Shown here: one piece after another, positions 1 through 12,754 of the stretch
How the letters are laid out: each line of letters opens with the position of its first letter
Numbering within the stretch: position 1 is the first letter of the stretch
Source: Lingula anatina
Taxonomy: Eukaryota; Brachiopoda; Lingulata; Lingulida; Lingulidae
DNA: 56,194 nt
Assembly: GCF_001039355.2 (NCBI RefSeq)
Contig: NW_019775864.1
Location: forward strand, 75,036 to 131,229
Reading direction: 5' to 3'
The notes under the pieces: model-generated
Database searches by the model: none
What the model was told of the DNA's origin: nothing
The model's input: only the letters and a program-made list of their open reading frames with translations
Program-made: the position numbers and the translations under genes

Positions 1-2437
1 AAATTATCATTTTATCTGCCCCAGTGTTGCTCGTAATATAATTTGCAACAAATCAGATAACAGTTAATGTGGGCTGTCATGCAATTAATAATCAAACCCC
101 AAAGCACTACTTAATTCCAATATAAATCAACTGCTTGTACCATATTCACAACTGCATCTTATTTCCTCCAACATTTTATATGAAAAATAAATCACAGTCA
201 GTCTCTCTGGCAAATCTTCCAAGAGACAATTATTCTTTTAAGCTAATGAAATTAGTCAATTTTCCAAGCAAGGACTTCTGTGTGACCAGCTGGCTTGAAT
301 ATACCACTTAAATTCATATTAGACAATACCCATATTATTTTCCCAGTGTTTCAAATCTTTTATTCATCAGAACAAATGCCATGGCCTTATACAAAGAACT
401 TGCATCGCAAATAAGACTGTTTATTCAAGTTTATATATATGCATTTGGGGAAAATAGGAAAATCAGTATGACAGCTTTATATTTATACTTCCATAATGTA
501 GAGAGTACTGTTCTGAAGACAGGTTCATCTGGATACGATTTAGCAGCAGATATGTTCAGGTATATTGTCAGGTAACAATACAAGCAGTACAACTAGCACA
601 TGCTTCAGTGTTCTTCAACAGGGTGCAGATTAAACTTTTATGCATTTTTGCTCTGGCTAGTCCTGTCACACACCCAATGGGCAAGTATGACCTTTTACTT
701 TCTTTGGACATTTATTTAGGACCATGCAAAACTTGGCATGTGGCCATACGATTATGTTTTGCACCCTGCTTTGAGAGTAATAAAAAGTATGAGAAGTCTG
801 CATATGACCTAAATTGGACAAAAATCGAATCTAAGACTTGAAACACAGAAACTAACATGCAGATCAACTTTCACAAAACTGATTACTTAAAACCATTATT
901 ATTAAATTGGTATTATCTTTATCTCTGTTCTGAAACACAGGTGTTAATCTACTTAATTCCATTTTTACCATAATAATACTAATAATAATATAAATTATTG
1001 CGACAACCTTTATCAATTTTCATATACTAAGAAAGAGACTCACTGTCCTTATTGCCTTTTTGCCATGAAATCTTAATGAGACCTAGTACTATACATGTAC
1101 TTGAATAAAAATCCATTTCACTTTTTTAGAAATCATATCCAACTATAAGCTACACTTTTTAATTTGATTATAAGATTCTATAATACTCAGTGCCATCACA
1201 ATCTGAAATATATAACTCTTTCTAAACATGACAGCACAATCCAAAAACACTTTTAAAAAATGTAGTATAATGTACATGTAAAAGTTATTGCAGAAAGCTT
1301 AGAAAACATCTGGGTGGTGCTAACACTCCTCAATTTAGCCAAATGCTAAAACTGATTTATGCTGGCTTAACAAAATAGGGTTGATTTGACTTGTTTTTAT
1401 CAAATTTAAACTATTAAGAGAAAAAAGTGATGAAAAAGTAAAGATTTGTCTACACGAAAAAAAATTTTAATGCTACCCCAGAATCGGGTATTGATCTTGC
1501 TTTTTTCACCTTGAGTAATCTAAATTAAACGCGATGCAAAGAGTCACATGTGCAACTACCTTGTGATGGGGTATCATGTGCCACATATGGCTTAGATTGA
1601 CTGGACTTGCACATGTACATGTAGTAGCAGCCAACCAATCAAGCACTGCAGTGGAGAAGTAGGGAAATTGGTAAAATGGTAATCGTCTATGACCAAATAT
1701 GATAAAATTCATATTGGAGCAGACATTTAGGGTATTTAAAAAGGGGGTCCTTTATGTGTTAAACAAATGAGTTTTTTTTACTGTACCAGGTAATATTGGC
1801 AGAATCCCAACTTATCATTTTTTATCATAGGATTGCATGTTTATCCTAAGAACTTGGTTTCTTTTTACCAGCCACCACATAGTCAGGTCAATTTGCTGCT
1901 CATGATGTCACATGCAACCAACTCATACAAAGGGCACATAAGTAATTCATTTGCCAAGTTGAATAATAATCACTTTTTTCTTTACTTTGAAGAAAAAAAT
2001 ATGCTGAAGGATTAAAACAACCAAAACTAATATACTGGGTATCAGAACATATCCAACCTGAACAATAGACCTGGTGTTGGTAAATTGAAAGCAATCAACT
2101 TTATTTCCCCATTTTTATTTCAATCAACTGACAAGAAAAAAAAAACTTAATCTGAGTTTCTAAACAAAATGCATGTAGAATTTTTGGCTAATGTAAGCAA
2201 TGAACAAAATTAATGGCATTTGCTGGTGCTGGTGACACGATGTTATTGTTGACATTTACATTGAAATTGGATATTTGAATAATTATGTAATGTACTGTTG
2301 TGACGCGACAACCTCCACCTACGAGCAATACCAGAAGGCACAACAGTATAATGAATTGTTTTTGGATAAGAAACATATATAACTTATCAAACAGTCGATA
2401 CAAATTGCATGGAAGACGCATCAGAGGTTTAGCTTAC
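1..2437. other. AT-rich intergenic DNA, no gene recognised
   Basis: I read both strands and found only short open frames with no recognisable protein similarity, no splice-site-framed coding pattern and no tRNA or rRNA. The stretch is AT-rich with many short A/T runs. It could be the 3' untranslated or intronic part of a gene outside the window. Confidence 0.5.
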
Positions 2438-2747
2438 CAGATTAAGTGAAGAATCGCTAAAGCAGAGGCCGATATCACCAGATCATCTGAGCCAATCGAC
2501 CAACGCCGATTAAAAACGACCAGACCAGGCATTTTACAGTAACTTCCAGTGCCACTTTAGTTCCAAGTCCTTCACGGCATATTGAGTATTCCACGCTATC
2601 GGAACAAGTTGAAGATTGACTCGAGCATTTAAGAATTTGAAGCTTTGCTGGTCGCCGCCATTTCGTTGATGACACAACCAATCGATTGGCAGCGCAGCTG
2701 GAACAGTCGTTGAGCATTCCCAGTGGATTTTTTCCAATAGAGGTCAT
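2438..2747 (-). other. Possible 5' exon or promoter-proximal segment of a divergent transcript
   Basis: This block is richer in C and G than its surroundings and lies about 650 bases upstream of the EXT2 start, on the opposite strand. On the minus strand it ends at a good donor (AATCTG then GTAAGC, boundary at 2437/2438). Two open frames cover it but neither resembles a known protein, so it may be an untranslated first exon. Its identity is unknown; only the donor and the local composition support it. Confidence 0.2.
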
Positions 2748-3396
2748 TGACGAAAAACAATATCATGTAGTCTATAATCTGTAATTTATTTCATCAATTT
2801 TGCATATTTTTGGAGTGGTGTTATTATTTTTAAATTGTTTTGTTCTTTCTTTATTTATGTTTATTGCGCACCTGTTTTTTGCTGCGGGCTTGCTTTTGGA
2901 GCGGAAGTAGTAAAAACAGACAAAAAGACCAAAAATGATTATTGCTCAGGTAATATACTAGTTGTACGGAGTTCACCACATCACATACACTAACAAGAGC
3001 GTTGAGTTTTCAGTTCACAACCTAACCGATTTGACATTTCCTATATTACTTTTAACAGACGTCACCGTAGAGTCTACTAGTACAAGTACTGTGTAATAAA
3101 AAAATAAAAACAAAGTCACATTGAGTAACTATGTCGTTAATGGTAACTTTCGTGTAAGTTTTGCTTGCAATTCCACTTCCATTCAATAGCTTTAGACTTG
3201 TTTTTTATCTGTGGATATATTTTATGAAGGTTGTTCGTTGTTATTATTCCTATCTATCGTAGTGACATAAAAGTTTGATGTGCTATTTTTTAACTATATT
3301 ACTTTCAGATTATCATTTCATGACAGTATGGAATAACTGAAATGAAACAACTTGCATAAAACATCTGGATTGTACTTAACAGTTGTAGTTCTCAAA

Positions 3397-6300
3397 ATGC
3401 CAACAAGATCAAGATCTACCAGGCTTGTTTCCAACAGATACAGGACACATTACATTATTTTATTTCTTATTATTTTGATATTCCTTCTGGTAACAGCTTT
3501 TGTTCAGTTTTGGCCAAACACATTCACAGGGAAAGCAAGAGAAAGAAGAGACTTAAATAGTCTTCACAAACTAGAAAGAAATGCTCAATCTGTGGTAATT
3601 AAATCAAATGCCCCTCTGGCAAAAGAAAGAGACAGCGACTGCATATATCACACCTGTTTTGACGTCTATGGATGTGGAGACAATGATGGAGACCACAGAA
3701 TCAAGGTGTATATTTCTCCTCTTACAAAATATGTTGATGAAAATGGAATATCAATAACACTGCCTTTGTCACAAGAGTACTTTGAGATTCTTGAAGCAAT
3801 AGTCGAGAGCGAATACTTTACATCTAGTCCCAATGATGCTTGCTTGATTGTACCACCTATTGATTTATTGAATCAGAACAAACTAAGAGTGGATGAAACA
3901 TCCCAAGTTTTAGCATCAATGCCAAGGTTTGTATATACATATTTGTTGTATTGAATGTTGTAGTAATTTTGAATTGTGTTTAGACAAAATGTCTTGAATG
4001 TAAAGATGTTTTTTACATAAATAAGAAATGTTATTTAAGACAAGTCTTTTTTGTATGATATGTCTAAGTATTGAAAAAAGTGGTTAAATAATAAAAATGC
4101 AGAATTTAATTCAAAGTTTGTTTACATCTTTATATAGCTGTTCTTGTTGTTTTGTTCATAAAATGTTTTTAAATTTTATTTTTTTAGATGGAATGAGGGT
4201 ATCAACCATTTACTGTTCAACATGCTGCCAGGAAGTGTTCCCGATTTTAATACAGTATTAGATGTTAAACATGACAAGGCAATCATTGCTGGGGGAGGTT
4301 TTTCTTCTTTTACATACAGAAGAACATATGATGTTTCAGTCCCAGTTTATAACCCATTGGTGTCTGATAAAAAGATGCCAAAGAAGTCATATCTGTAAGT
4401 GAAAAAATATTCAACAGATTTTATTTACTACTTAAATTTGGTCTTCCATGCACATATTTTCATTTTATTTTTTAGCATAATGGAATCAAAGTGAAAACAT
4501 TACAGTTATCTTTTATAATTTTTATGACATAGATGTTTGATGAATATAATATTAAAGTACATAATTCAAGTTACTAACTTTTTATGTCAGGGAAAACAGA
4601 AGATGGCTGGCAATCTCTGCCCAAGCTGGAATCATACCAGACTATCGTAAACAATTATCAGACATGTCCAGACAGTATCCTAGTGATTTCAAGGTGCTTG
4701 ATAAGTGTAAAGTGTTTGATGATGGCACATTCAACCATACTGTTAGATGTGATGGAGAAAAGGAATATTCATACCCTGAAATTTTACAGGTACTGGCATG
4801 ACTGTGGTTGTATCAGCACACGAGTCTAATCTAATCCATTACATCATGTTCATAATTTTTTTTTTATTGTGAAAGCCCTAATTATCTATTATTCTGTGAT
4901 AATTTGTACTTAAGAAGAATGATGAAGTATTTCTAACATTATTAAAAAGTAGTTAAGCTATGTACTATTTCTTTCACATTTAATGCAAAATGTAGTTTGT
5001 CCAGGGTTCATGTTTCATTTGTAAAACTTCTTAAAGTGACAAATTAAGTGTCAAAAATTCTGTGATACTTGGAGGCACAAATTTATTGGCACATTCCAGG
5101 AAGCCACCTTCTGCACTGTGGTCCGTGGTGCTAGACTAGGCCAGACTGCACTCAGTGATGCCTTGATGGCAGGGTGTATCCCTGTAGTCTTTGCAGATAC
5201 TTTTGTTATGCCTTTTTCTGAAGTCTTGGACTGGAAAAGGTAATGAAACTCAAAAATGGCGTGTTTGAAATACTTCATAAAATTAATATTTATATTTACA
5301 TAAAATAAATATAAAATATTTAGTCTTCTTCCTGTGTGAATCACGGATTTCATTGTAGTTATTTGCATCTTTTAAATGTAACAAGTTAAAAGAAAATATA
5401 TTAACATTTGTTTCATCTGCTCTTTAGAGAGATTACTTGATTATTTTACATAAATAAAACCTCAAAAAGAATCAAAATGCAATAAAAGTTGAAAATAAAT
5501 GTATCAATTTTTCCACCCTCAGGGCAGCCTTGGTGCTTCGAGAAGAGCAACTGCCAACAATGATGTCCATTTTGAAAAACATATCTTCTGAACGGATTCG
5601 TAACATGAGGAGACAGGTGCAGTTCCTGTGGCAGAACTATTTCAGTTCCATGAAGGTGATAGCTCTGACCAGTCTGCAGATTATCAATGACAGAGTGTTC
5701 CCATATGCATCTAGAAAGTATGATGAATGGAATGAGTTGCCTGAAAATGTAAGTCAGATGGAACAAAATGATATTTAAGTTGTTGTTATAAGTATATATT
5801 TTTATAAAAACAAAGAACACAGTCAATAGCTCCAAGTTGTATTTAATTGAAAAGAGTGCACATTTGATTGATAACTGGCAAGTATTTAACTGAAGTATCA
5901 CATAGATTTGAAAAGGAAAAGGAAATTTGATACATGATTAAACTATTTCAAACAGTGGACTATTTAGTAATATGCATTTGAAGAAAAAAATGTATCGTTA
6001 TAATTAAATCACTAGATATATTGCCACCATCATTTAGTTGATAATAATGAATAAGACATTTTATTTCAGAGAGGATTGACTAGCCCACTCTTTTTCCCCA
6101 TGATGCCTTCAAAAGCACAGGGATTCACAGCTGTCATCCTAACATATGACAGAATTGATTCTTTGTTTCAAGTTATCAGACAAGTTGCCCAGTCACCAAG
6201 TTTAGCTAAAGTTCTTGTCATATGGAACAATCAGAAAAAATCACCACCGCCTGGTGGGTATATGCACCAGATTTATGAAATAAATGATTAAGATTGTTAT

Positions 6301-6596
6301 ACATTTTCATAATTTTCACAGTAGTTTGCTCTCAGTCATTCTTACACAGTTAAACATTTATTTGTGATTATCTTACATTATTTTCTCCATTTCAAAAATT
6401 ATAACAAATGTTCTTTTTATTCTGTTTAGCTTCTAGTTGGCCTAAGATTGGTCCTCCATTGAAAGTAATTCAAACCACACAGAACTTGCTCAGCAACAGG
6501 TTTTATCCACATGAAGAGATTCAAACTGAAGCCATCTTAGCACTAGACGACGACATAGTCATGCTGACATCAGATGAATTGGAGTTTGGTTATGAG
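3397..6596 (+). CDS. EXT2: Exostosin-2 (heparan sulfate co-polymerase), 3'-truncated in this window
   Basis: EXT2 works with EXT1 in the Golgi to polymerise the GlcA/GlcNAc backbone of heparan sulfate. Exons with GT-AG borders and matching phases: 3397-3926, 4188-4394, 4591-4789, 5100-5239, 5523-5748, 6070-6253, 6430-6596, giving 551 codons. Start: ATG at 3397, followed by a basic tail and one membrane segment (about residues 19-36) ending in QFWPN, as in EXT2; an upstream frame from 3352 has no ATG. The exostosin domain (e.g. [39 protein letters not shown]) is followed by the start of the GT64 domain with the DDD metal/UDP-sugar motif at 535-537. The frame stops at FGYE, where the next exon should begin with VW; roughly 165 residues of the family's ~718 are missing and I cannot find them downstream. 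The N at 6843 lies 247 bases further on. Identity rests on recognition of the family sequence. Confidence 0.95.
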
Positions 6597-6774
6597 GTAT
6601 GCATTATTAGAATTTCAATATACATTCTTCCAATGTTACCCAGTAGAGAAATTGCATCTTATTGTCATTAAAGTAAAAAAAAAAGAACCTGTCCTATTAG
6701 TTGATTTGCAAAAATAAACATGTGGAATTTTATGTTTTGTAATTTTGGTTTAGTCCTGTGGTTATTGTTATTTT

Positions 6775-6804
6775 TATGTACAGACACAGATGTGTCTGTA
6801 CATA
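6775..6804. repeat. 30-bp near-perfect palindrome, end of a dispersed repeat
   Basis: TATGTACAGACACA, a 2-base centre, then its exact reverse complement. The same palindrome followed by the same CACCTGCGTCTGTCGTC-type sequence occurs at 49294-49323 and, inverted, at 19782-19811. In the 19.8-kb copy the palindrome is exactly at the element boundary, so this is probably a terminal hairpin. This copy runs into the N at 6843. Confidence 0.75.
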
Positions 6805-6842
6805 TTGCCATCACCTGCGTCTGTCGTCGCCGATGCCGTCGC

Positions 6843-6843
6843 N
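6843..6843. other. Single N, probable contig join
   Basis: One ambiguous base between a palindromic repeat and unrelated AT-rich sequence. EXT2 loses its remaining exons here, which fits an unsized gap or misjoin. Two other Ns in the window (21128 and 43026) demonstrably sit at junctions of overlapping sequence. Confidence 0.6.
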
Positions 6844-7373
6844 CTATAAAATTTCTATAAAAGCAAATGTACACCAGTCTACCTTGTTTCCCCCCTCCCA
6901 AATGCCAATACAGATTTCACACACAAAAAAAGTAAACTTTGAAACAATATGCCACTTTCAAATGCCAATACAGATTTTGCAAAAAGTAGACTTTGACCAA
7001 TATGTCAGCTAGATCTTCTGCTTCAAATTACTGAATTCGAATGTCTTTCAACTGCAGGCATCTGTTCAAAGATGATGTCTAGTATATTGATGTCTAGTAT
7101 ATCTCCTGAATAGAGGCTTTTCACCTGGATAGCCTCATTGCCTGATGAAGATGCTCTGCTAGACATGAAAATATCAGAGGTAAACTATTTCAATATTTAG
7201 CTGTTGATTGAAGGAATAAAATCTTTTTATTCTTATAACATCACACAGCTGATGAAATTCTTTTCAGGCTTCTATTTTGCTGCTGACTCCTCCAACTCAA
7301 TCTGGAACCTCTACCGCCTAAGCCAGCACTGGATGCTGTATCATCTAACATATTCCACATCATTCCCAGTCTT

Positions 7374-7591
7374 AGACTGCATTCCCACAGATTTAGATCA
7401 ATCCATCTGGATCGACCTAACTCCCTGGAGGTTCATGCTAAATTGCTGTCAGCCGAGCACCCACTATATTTAATTACCCCCTTACAGCTTTTAGTAGGCG
7501 GGACAGACATTTAAGACGGTTAAGCTGACACCAATCTAGTGAGACTCCCCAGGGGGATAGATCAATCTAAAAATCTACGGGAATGCAGTCT
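7374..7591. mobile_element. 218-bp MITE, family 1
   Basis: The ends are perfect 13-base inverted repeats, AGACTGCATTCCC and GGGAATGCAGTCT. The interior carries further inverted symmetry: TTTAGATCAATC near the left and GATCAATCTAAA near the right, and TTAGTAGGCGGGACAGAC in the middle. Related copies lie at about 9121-9324, 35303-35528 and 52316-52540. No coding capacity. Confidence 0.75.
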
Positions 7592-7673
7592 TACACACTC
7601 TGTTTGTTGCATTAAAACAAAATGTAGTTCTTTACAGGCTTTTTATGCAATCCTTTGTGTTAAGTAAACTCTT

Positions 7674-9042
7674 CTATGAGTTTGGAGATAATGCAGTCTG
7701 TATAGTTAATCCATGCATATCCGCTATTTCTTGTTCTAGAGCCTGAAATGAAAACAAAAATCTGATATACGTAAGTGTCTGTGTTTTTTGTAATAAAAAT
7801 AAAGTTATCACAAAATTTGCATAGTTGTTCTCAAAATAAATTTTGAAACAATTTGTATAAATAATGTAAGTGGAGAGCCTAACTGTGCAAATATTTTCTT
7901 AAAATGTGCCAACAGAAGAGAGATAGATATATATGCCTTGTTCTTCACATCTTATTACTCTTTTTCTTTTAATTACCTTCCGAAATAACATTAGAAAAAA
8001 AAAAAAAAAAACTCTGGCCTACCTCTGTCACCATTCTATGCTGTTGAACTATTCTTTTTCCTTTAAAATCTGGAGCTTCTACATACACCTGATACATACT
8101 TCCACAGCTACCTGGTGGACAAAACAGATACTACCTACATTATACTTTGGTTGATACATGTACTATGAAAAAAAAAAAAAATAATAATAAGGGCTGCCAA
8201 GTCACCCACATTCTAAGTCGATGAATTCTGAAAGGGATTAGTATAATCATCCACAATTCACTCATCATATAACGACACTTAAATATAGAAATAGTGAAAG
8301 TATTATATATCAAAGCAGCAGAGCTATCAAAAGTACAGACAAAGGTAAGTATTATATAAACCAATACTGTTTAAACACACACACACACACACACAAAAAC
8401 TAAAAGTAAATATCAATGGATATTGTTGTTGCATAAAGGAGTTTGATACATACCAATCAGGCCTGCAGGCAGTGGGGTTTGGGGGATTTACAGGTACCCA
8501 CTGACAAGTACCATCAGAAAATGACTGGGTAAAATTTGATTTAGGTACATGAAGGTTTCATGGTAAAGGGTCCATTTTCTCAGAAAGAGAACCCCCTTCT
8601 TTGATCCGGCTGGCTACAGGCCTGTCAGTACATATTATACAGAGCTTACAAGGAAGAGATATTCATCAGTAAATCTATGAAAATTATCAAGCTGAAAACT
8701 AGTTGAAGTAAACCTAGAGTTTTCCTTTTATATTCTTGTAAAGATTAAACTGAAATTCCATTCTCCAGTACAAACATCATAAAACAATTATATTGTTACA
8801 ATGTCAGTAAAATATCCATATTCCAATTTTTATGTAATTAACAATTCACAATCATGACATTATTTACCTGGCATGGCCTCTAGTACTCTGATATCTGTGG
8901 CCTTAGGAAACTTTTGTTTCAGAACCTCAGTGATTTTGCTTTCCCCAGGAGTCATTTGAGGTGGACTTTCTGAACCCGTGCTAAAGCTTTGTAACCTGCA
9001 TGCTGCAGTCCATGTTGGAGTTTGGTAAAAAGATCTCAACAA
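7674..9042 (-). CDS. BOLA3: BolA-like protein 3, mitochondrial (first exon not certain)
   Basis: BOLA3 helps deliver iron-sulfur clusters to mitochondrial targets such as lipoate synthase, usually with GLRX5 and NFU1. Minus-strand exons with GT-AG borders: 9042-8868 (acceptor TTTTCATTGCAG), 8111-8023 (acceptor CCACCAG) and 7742-7674 (acceptor CATTTCAG, stop TAG at 7676-7674). The pieces join in frame: an arginine-containing leader (LLRSFYQTPTWTAACRLQSF), the BolA N-terminal part (ITEVLKQKFPKATDIRV), GSCGSMYQVYVEAPDFKGKR with the conserved Cys, VQQHRMV, and ALEQEIADMHGLTI at the end. The three exons give 110 residues; human BOLA3 has 107. No ATG precedes exon 9042-8868 in frame, so a short upstream exon should hold the start. 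A weak candidate lies at 13548-13522, next to the DECR1 promoter, which would make intron 1 about 4.5 kb and place the 3.1-kb transposon inside it. Confidence 0.9.
8375..8394. repeat. (AC)n microsatellite
   Basis: About ten uninterrupted AC units between BOLA3 exons, in the intron between 8111 and 8868. Confidence 0.95.
8458..8625. mobile_element. ~168-bp inverted-repeat element, family 3
   Basis: Ends CAGGCCTGCAGGCAG and CTGGCTACAGGCCTG are imperfect inverted repeats. The interior shares GGTAAAATTTGAT and TAGGTACATGAAG with a second copy at 50783-50951. It sits inside a BOLA3 intron and has no coding capacity. Confidence 0.65.
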
Positions 9043-9120
9043 CTGCAATGAAAATCAAATAACTACTACTCTATAACTATATAACTACTACTCTAAAAGG
9101 CCATTTCAATTTCCCTATTA

Positions 9121-9324
9121 CAGTGGCAGGGTCGATCTATCTCCAAGGGGATTCTCACCAAAATGCATTCAGTTAAAGTGTGCACGAAAGCTAATTACCC
9201 CCCTAGCAGCTTTAATGGGTGTGACAGTCATTTGAGCTGCTTAAAGTGAATGCAATTTAGCAAGAATCCCCTTGGAGTTAGATCGATCCTGCTGGTATGA
9301 CATGTTTATGGGAACCCAGTCTAA
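9121..9324. mobile_element. MITE family 1, diverged copy
   Basis: It contains the paired GTCGATCTATC / TTAGATCGATC motifs and the central ACCCCCCTAGCAGCTTTAATGG segment seen in the other family members, and ends in CCCAGTCT. Borders are approximate. Confidence 0.55.
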
Positions 9325-9516
9325 ATCTGTCTATAGTATTGCTCCAAAATAAGTGTATGCAGTGTGATCATTTGTGAAAAAACATACTGTACAGTACAAA
9401 GATTTAAAAATTATATATAAACCATGCAAAGCACACAAAACATGGAATTGCTTGATCACTGCATGATGAAGCACGAAAATTCATGCGTTAGCACTCCTAT
9501 TGACGATTCTGATATG

Positions 9517-9778
9517 TATTGTCTGTGCTAAGGTTGCAAAATGTGGCCAGTTGCAAAATGCGGCTCCACTTGCATTTATGTGAAAATCAGCTGTTCTGAG
9601 GGTTGGGCTTAATATGTACTCAAACTAAAAAGGGACATTTTCAGTCCATATCCTAGCAGTCAGTCATGTTTATTCCTGCCATAAGGTAGCTGCTAAATGC
9701 TTACATAGAAAGGCTAGGCAGATACAGTGAATCTTTTGTGCAAAAAGAACAACCCCCAAAAAACAGCACAGACAGTAC
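9517..9778. mobile_element. 262-bp nested MITE
   Basis: It lies between two copies of ATATG (9512-9516 and 9779-9783), probably the target duplication. Its ends are inverted repeats, TATTGTCTGTGCT on the left and AGCACAGACAGTAC on the right. Removing it restores the match of the host element's left arm to its right arm (GATTCTGATATGGGCATTTT), which proves the insertion order. Confidence 0.75.
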
Positions 9779-10330
9779 ATATGGGCATTTTTACAATCCT
9801 GGGCTCCTTTTTTTCCCACTAAGGGTCAAAAATAGAAGTCATTATTGTGTTGAAATTTGTACTTTTCTTGAAAGTATAGACCTGAAGGGTATAAGAAATG
9901 ACAATCACGAGATAAAACCTTGTGTATGTATAAAGATATGATTATATGAATTTTGAAAATCATTTTTTTTATTTTCATAAGCTAAAACTTGAAGTGTGTG
10001 ATTTTTATGGTAACTTAAGGTATTGACCTCCAAAAAACCACTTAGTTTTACTCAGTGAGTATTGCTCTTTTATGTATTTGCAAAAAAAATGGATGAAAAT
10101 ATCCAAAATTTGACGAATCAATGATATTTTGTAATTTTCCTGTTTCAGTATTAAATGTGACTCCATGAAGTTTTTGATTCTGAGATATTCTGAGGACTTC
10201 TGTACTTCTCTTTACCTTGCATTAGTTCTTTATGTAATGCTTCATGACTGTGTAAAATATTATTTTGCACGGACATGTGTGCTAATTGCAGTGCCATGTT
10301 AAAATAAATGTCCTTTCTGAAACATCCCTG

Positions 10331-12177
10331 TTTCGGAAAGGACATTTTTTTAAACATTTATGATATTGTTTTAATATATTGTAGTATTTGAGTTTATAAG
10401 TTTTAGGTGAAGTCTATGAATAACTGGGCAAAATAGGTGGAAGCTGAACTAAAATTGAAGTCTTTTTATTACATTTTGTGCTTGTTTTGTCTATTCTGTA
10501 CTAGTAATTCATTACTGGAATTTTATTTTATTAAATATTGTTTCTGAGATATATTCCAGGTATTCTTTACGCCATTATACCTTATTTCAGTTTCTTTTGA
10601 TACAGTTCATAGCAGTATAAAATATTATTTGACAATGTCAGATTTACCAACAGTAAAGACATGTTAAAAAATATGTCCTTTTAGACATGTCCTTGTTTCG
10701 GAATGGACATTATTTAACATTTCTGAAATTGCTTTAAGATCTCATAGTATGTTGGTTTACAAGGTACAGGTGAAGCAATCATTGGACAAAATATGAGTAA
10801 ACTAGATTAAAACTGAACTGTTTTTATTACATTAATTGGTCATTTTGGATAGTTTTTGATTCTTTTTTTGAAATGTTACTCCATTAGTATTTGATCATGA
10901 TTTAAAATAAAGTCTTCTACACTCCATTATACCCTATTCTACTTCCTTTTGTTACAGCTCATAGCTGTATAAAATATTATTTGACAAGGTCAAGTTTAAA
11001 TTTAGTAATTACATTTTTAAATATGTCCTTTTAGGCATGTCCTGTGTTTCGGAATGGACATTTATTTAACATTTACAAAATTGCTTAAATGATATATATA
11101 AATAGATGGATGGATAGATAGATAGATAGATTGATCATGATGTATGTATATATTATAAATAATCACAGGAAGTTAATTATAACCTGTCTGCCTGCAAGCG
11201 CCTCTGTAAACCGTGTCAGTGAACTGACTCTCGCAACTTTAACATGTGTAGCCTCATAACTATTTTCGAATACTTTTATGTACACCATAAGTAAGCAATA
11301 TTTAAAGTAAGGTACTAGTAAGCTATATTATTTAAAATTATATTCTACATAAATTTGATGTGCTTCCCATCATGCTCTTCCTCATGAATAATAAATAGAT
11401 GAGCAGACCAAAGAGTAAGCAAGTGTTTTAGACAATGTGTTAAAAAAAGTCCTTTCCGATACAAAGCATCCAAATTGCCTATATTTCTATTTATACTGAT
11501 ATAATCTCTTCAATTAATTGTTAATTTAACTTTGAAATACATGGACTTTGGGAAAATATGCAATGGAAGTTTTAGTAGATCCAAATAAAAGATGCTGACT
11601 CGCAAAAATGAATTTTTTAGTTGAGGATATATATAGAAATTTAAAAAGATGCCATTGAAAAAATGTTTTTCTATTATTTTTATGTCATATGCATGATGCA
11701 TGATGCTCTAACAGTAATTTGCTCATGTCAAGTGAAACATACAGCATTAAAGACAGAATTCTCTCTATTTACAACATTGGCAATGTAAAGGTACTTTGTT
11801 TCGGAATGGACAATTTTTAACAAGCACCTCAAAAAAGGCCACAGTTAAATGGGTTTCTGTGCACTGGGGTTTTCTTATTTAAAAATAAATATCACATGTC
11901 CTGGGCTTTAGAGAAATATATATTGTTACAGGCTAGGTGTCAACATGTTCTTTTTATGTAAGAGAAACCCAATGTTTCAGAATGGACAAATTTAACGGAA
12001 AAACACGGTAGGGTTATTTTGCACTCCATGTCAAGCTCCAGAATCATCGCGCAGATTTCATTGTTTGATACAAACAATACCAATACATCCAAATAATGAT
12101 TAGGATGGTTAATTATACTGTATGTTTTATGATATATTTTCTGAAAGTCATTTATTTTTGTTTTGGAATGGACATTT
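10331..12177 (+). repeat. Degenerate tandem repeats with TTTCGGAATGGACATT
   Basis: Copies of the motif start near 10331, 10696, 11047, 11799, 11975 and 12161, with spacings that approximate multiples of ~180 bases (365, 351, 752, 176, 186). Flanking text (TATGTCCTTTTAGACATGTCC, ACTCCATTATACC) also repeats. All lie within the 3.1-kb element. Confidence 0.65.
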
Positions 12178-12691
12178 CGTTTAACGGAAATACCAGCATG
12201 CCATTAAAAGACTTTTTTTTCTAGGATACTACTCTCTCCTGTTAATATTTAAACTTTTTTGCTTCCACCATACTACTGAGTGTTTTATAATCCAAAAAAA
12301 TGCAATGTCAAACACTGTTTTAATTTATTTCAGATTGCTTTTTATTTCATATGACTAAAACGGGAAAAATTTTTGGTCATTTTTCGGGCTTTGCTTTAGC
12401 ATAACTTTGGATTCGGTGGTGATATTTGGTTCCTATTTTCAGTGTTTATCTTCATTTACACCATTCTCTAACAAAGTGATAAAAGAATTCTTTGATCATA
12501 TGTATGTAATTTGTTAATTAGCAATATGTGGGAAAATCTGAAAAGTGCCCAGGATTGTAAAAATGCCCATATCAGAATCTTCAATAGGAGTGCTGATGCA
12601 TGAATTTTCGTGCTATGCACGATGGCATTAGACAAACGGTGTCTCAAGCATAGTTATAAAATAACGAAAAAATGCTGATAAGGTACTAGTA

Positions 12692-12692
<1 letters not shown>

Positions 12693-12724
<32 letters not shown>
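12693..12724. repeat. (AC)n microsatellite followed by A-rich tract
   Basis: Sixteen AC units followed by a long A-rich tract to about 12754. Confidence 0.95.
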
Positions 12725-12742
<18 letters not shown>

Positions 12743-12754
12743 CAAAAAAAAACA

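Larger units (their letters stand above)
9470..12614. mobile_element. 3.1-kb inverted-repeat DNA element, non-coding
   Basis: Left end 9470-9516 and right end 12568-12614 are 47-base inverted repeats with about three mismatches, both starting AGCACGAAAATTCATGC when read inward. The inverted repeat continues inward through GGGCATTTTTACAATCCTGGGC (9783 and, inverted, about 12550), interrupted on the left only by a nested element. No transposase frame is visible inside; the interior is AT-rich and carries repeated TTTCGGAATGGACATT motifs. I could not define a target-site duplication. It is probably a non-autonomous DNA transposon. Confidence 0.7.

Noticed and set aside
381-841. Two adjacent plus-strand open frames
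   Set aside because: No similarity to anything known; AT-rich composition, and the second lacks an ATG start.
5446-5901. 151-codon minus-strand open frame
   Set aside because: It is the shadow of EXT2 exon 5 and the introns around it.
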